Source: Paraflavitalea sp. CAU 1676 (lineage in GTDB: Bacteria; Bacteroidota; Bacteroidia; Chitinophagales; Chitinophagaceae). Taken from it: 64,000 bases of DNA. Below are positions 63,291 through 64,000 of this stretch, one piece after another; positions within the stretch are counted from its first letter, which is position 1, and each line of letters starts with the position of its first letter. A program made the position numbers and the translations under genes. The notes below the pieces were generated by a model. The model saw only the letters and a list, made by a program, of their open reading frames with translations. It was not told the DNA's origin and made no database searches. Where the stretch lies: positions 62,001 to 126,000 of the forward strand of contig NZ_JARHUJ010000011.1 in NCBI RefSeq assembly GCF_029223285.1, given 5' to 3'.

Positions 63291-64000
63291 ATGTGGAATA
63301 AATGCCTCCTGACCGTATTATCTATTTTGACCTGTGCTTTACTCTGCGCCCAGTCCGCCCGCCTAAGAATTTCCGGTTCCGTTACTGATAGTCTGGGTCA
63401 GCAACTTCCCGCTGTTACCGCCCTATTACTGAAGGCTTCGGATTCTTCTACCGTTAAATTGACGAGCACCGACAATACCGGTCAATTTGCTTTTGAAGAC
63501 ATGCTGCCCGGCCAATACCTGCTGTCGTTCTCTGCTACCGGCTTTGTACAACGATGGGTTCTATTACCTGCTTTGACAGCTTCGCACACCACTGCTCCCA
63601 TACAATTAACGAGAAGTGCCACCTTGCTATCGGGTGTAACCGTCGTAGCGCGCAAACCACTCATTGAACTGAGGCCCGATAAAACGGTCGTTAATGTGGA
63701 TGCCGCGGTAACCAATGTGGGCGCCACCGCGCTGGAAGTGCTGGAAAAATCGCCGGGCGTTACAGTAGATCGAAATGGCACCATCAGCTTGAAAGGCAAA
63801 GCCAATGTCCTGATCCTGATGGATGGTAAACAAACCTTTTTACCGGCTGCCGACCTGGCCAGTTACCTCAATGGGTTGAGTGCCTCTCAACTGGAGCAGA
63901 TCGAGATCATGACCAATCCTTCTGCCAAATACGATGCAGCCGGCAGCACCGGCATCATCAACATCAAAACGAAGAAGAACAAAGTAAAAGGATTCAACGG
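63291..64000 (+). CDS. TonB-dependent receptor-like outer-membrane protein, N-terminal part
   Basis: An open frame from the ATG at 63291 (MWNKCLLTVLSILTCALLCA signal) runs to the window end with at least 236 codons and no stop. It has a carboxypeptidase-regulatory-like domain (ISGSVTDSLGQQLPAVTALL, about residues 28-115) followed by a plug-like domain with TALEVLEKSPGVTVDRNGTI, ISLKGKANVLILMDGKQTFL and EQIEIMTNPSAKYDAAGSTG. The pattern fits outer-membrane beta-barrel family proteins (PF14905 type) without a SusD partner. The barrel part lies outside the window. Substrate unknown. Confidence 0.85.
   Translation, partial: MWNKCLLTVLSILTCALLCAQSARLRISGSVTDSLGQQLPAVTALLLKASDSSTVKLTSTDNTGQFAFEDMLPGQYLLSFSATGFVQRWVLLPALTASHTTAPIQLTRSATLLSGVTVVARKPLIELRPDKTVVNVDAAVTNVGATALEVLEKSPGVTVDRNGTISLKGKANVLILMDGKQTFLPAADLASYLNGLSASQLEQIEIMTNPSAKYDAAGSTGIINIKTKKNKVKGFN

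Overview
The window looks like a chromosomal segment of a Bacteroidota bacterium, most likely a free-living member of the Chitinophagaceae or a close relative. This rests on three SusC/SusD-type uptake loci, a SusR-like membrane regulator, a CusA-TolC fusion typical of this phylum, lipoprotein signals of the Bacteroidota type, and starts that mostly lack Shine-Dalgarno sites. Base composition is even (about half G+C by eye). I saw no phage, insertion sequence, CRISPR array, tRNA or rRNA. The genus cannot be fixed from the sequence alone.

Layout. 1-1745: the tail of a SusC gene, a SusD-like lipoprotein and a strong terminator. 1760-5769: small envelope genes, including three tandem paralogous two-helix membrane peptides (3691-4353), a DUF2306 membrane protein and an outer-membrane barrel. 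5999-6124: a 34-bp tandem repeat running into a perfect 14-bp inverted repeat. 6133-13165: a Gfo/Idh/MocA lipoprotein, a heparan-acetyltransferase-like membrane protein, an S41 protease and a MacB/FtsX-type permease. 13168-18172: a two-gene arabinoside unit (GH127 then GH51). 18396-20729: a cytoplasmic beta-propeller protein with a long acidic tract. 20950-27885: a metal-efflux locus (AraC regulator, Cys/His-rich small protein, CusA-TolC fusion, adaptor).

29116-45867 is a complete alginate utilisation locus on the minus strand: SusC, SusD, a surface lipoprotein, a FadR/GntR regulator, a two-helix PL6 lyase, a PL17 exolyase, KdgF, a secreted esterase, an MFS hexuronate transporter, an SDR reductase and a second PL6. 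In the expected flow, PL6 enzymes cut the polymer and PL17 releases unsaturated monomer. KdgF opens the ring to DEH, the transporter imports, and the SDR reduces DEH to KDG. KDG kinase and aldolase are not in the window. Three near-identical palindromes (core TGGTNGACCA) about 107-161 bp upstream of susC are the likely GntR operators.

46568-48033 holds an ankyrin-repeat exported protein and an ATP-grasp protein as a probable pair. 48237-59173 is an alpha-glucan locus: a SusR-like DUF6377 regulator, SusC, SusD, a GH71 (alpha-1,3-glucanase family) and a GH97 alpha-glucosidase. It suggests use of fungal-wall or biofilm alpha-1,3-glucan. Upstream lie a secreted PHP-like protein, a nucleoid-associated protein, a DinB protein, and the start of an outer-membrane receptor cut by the window end.
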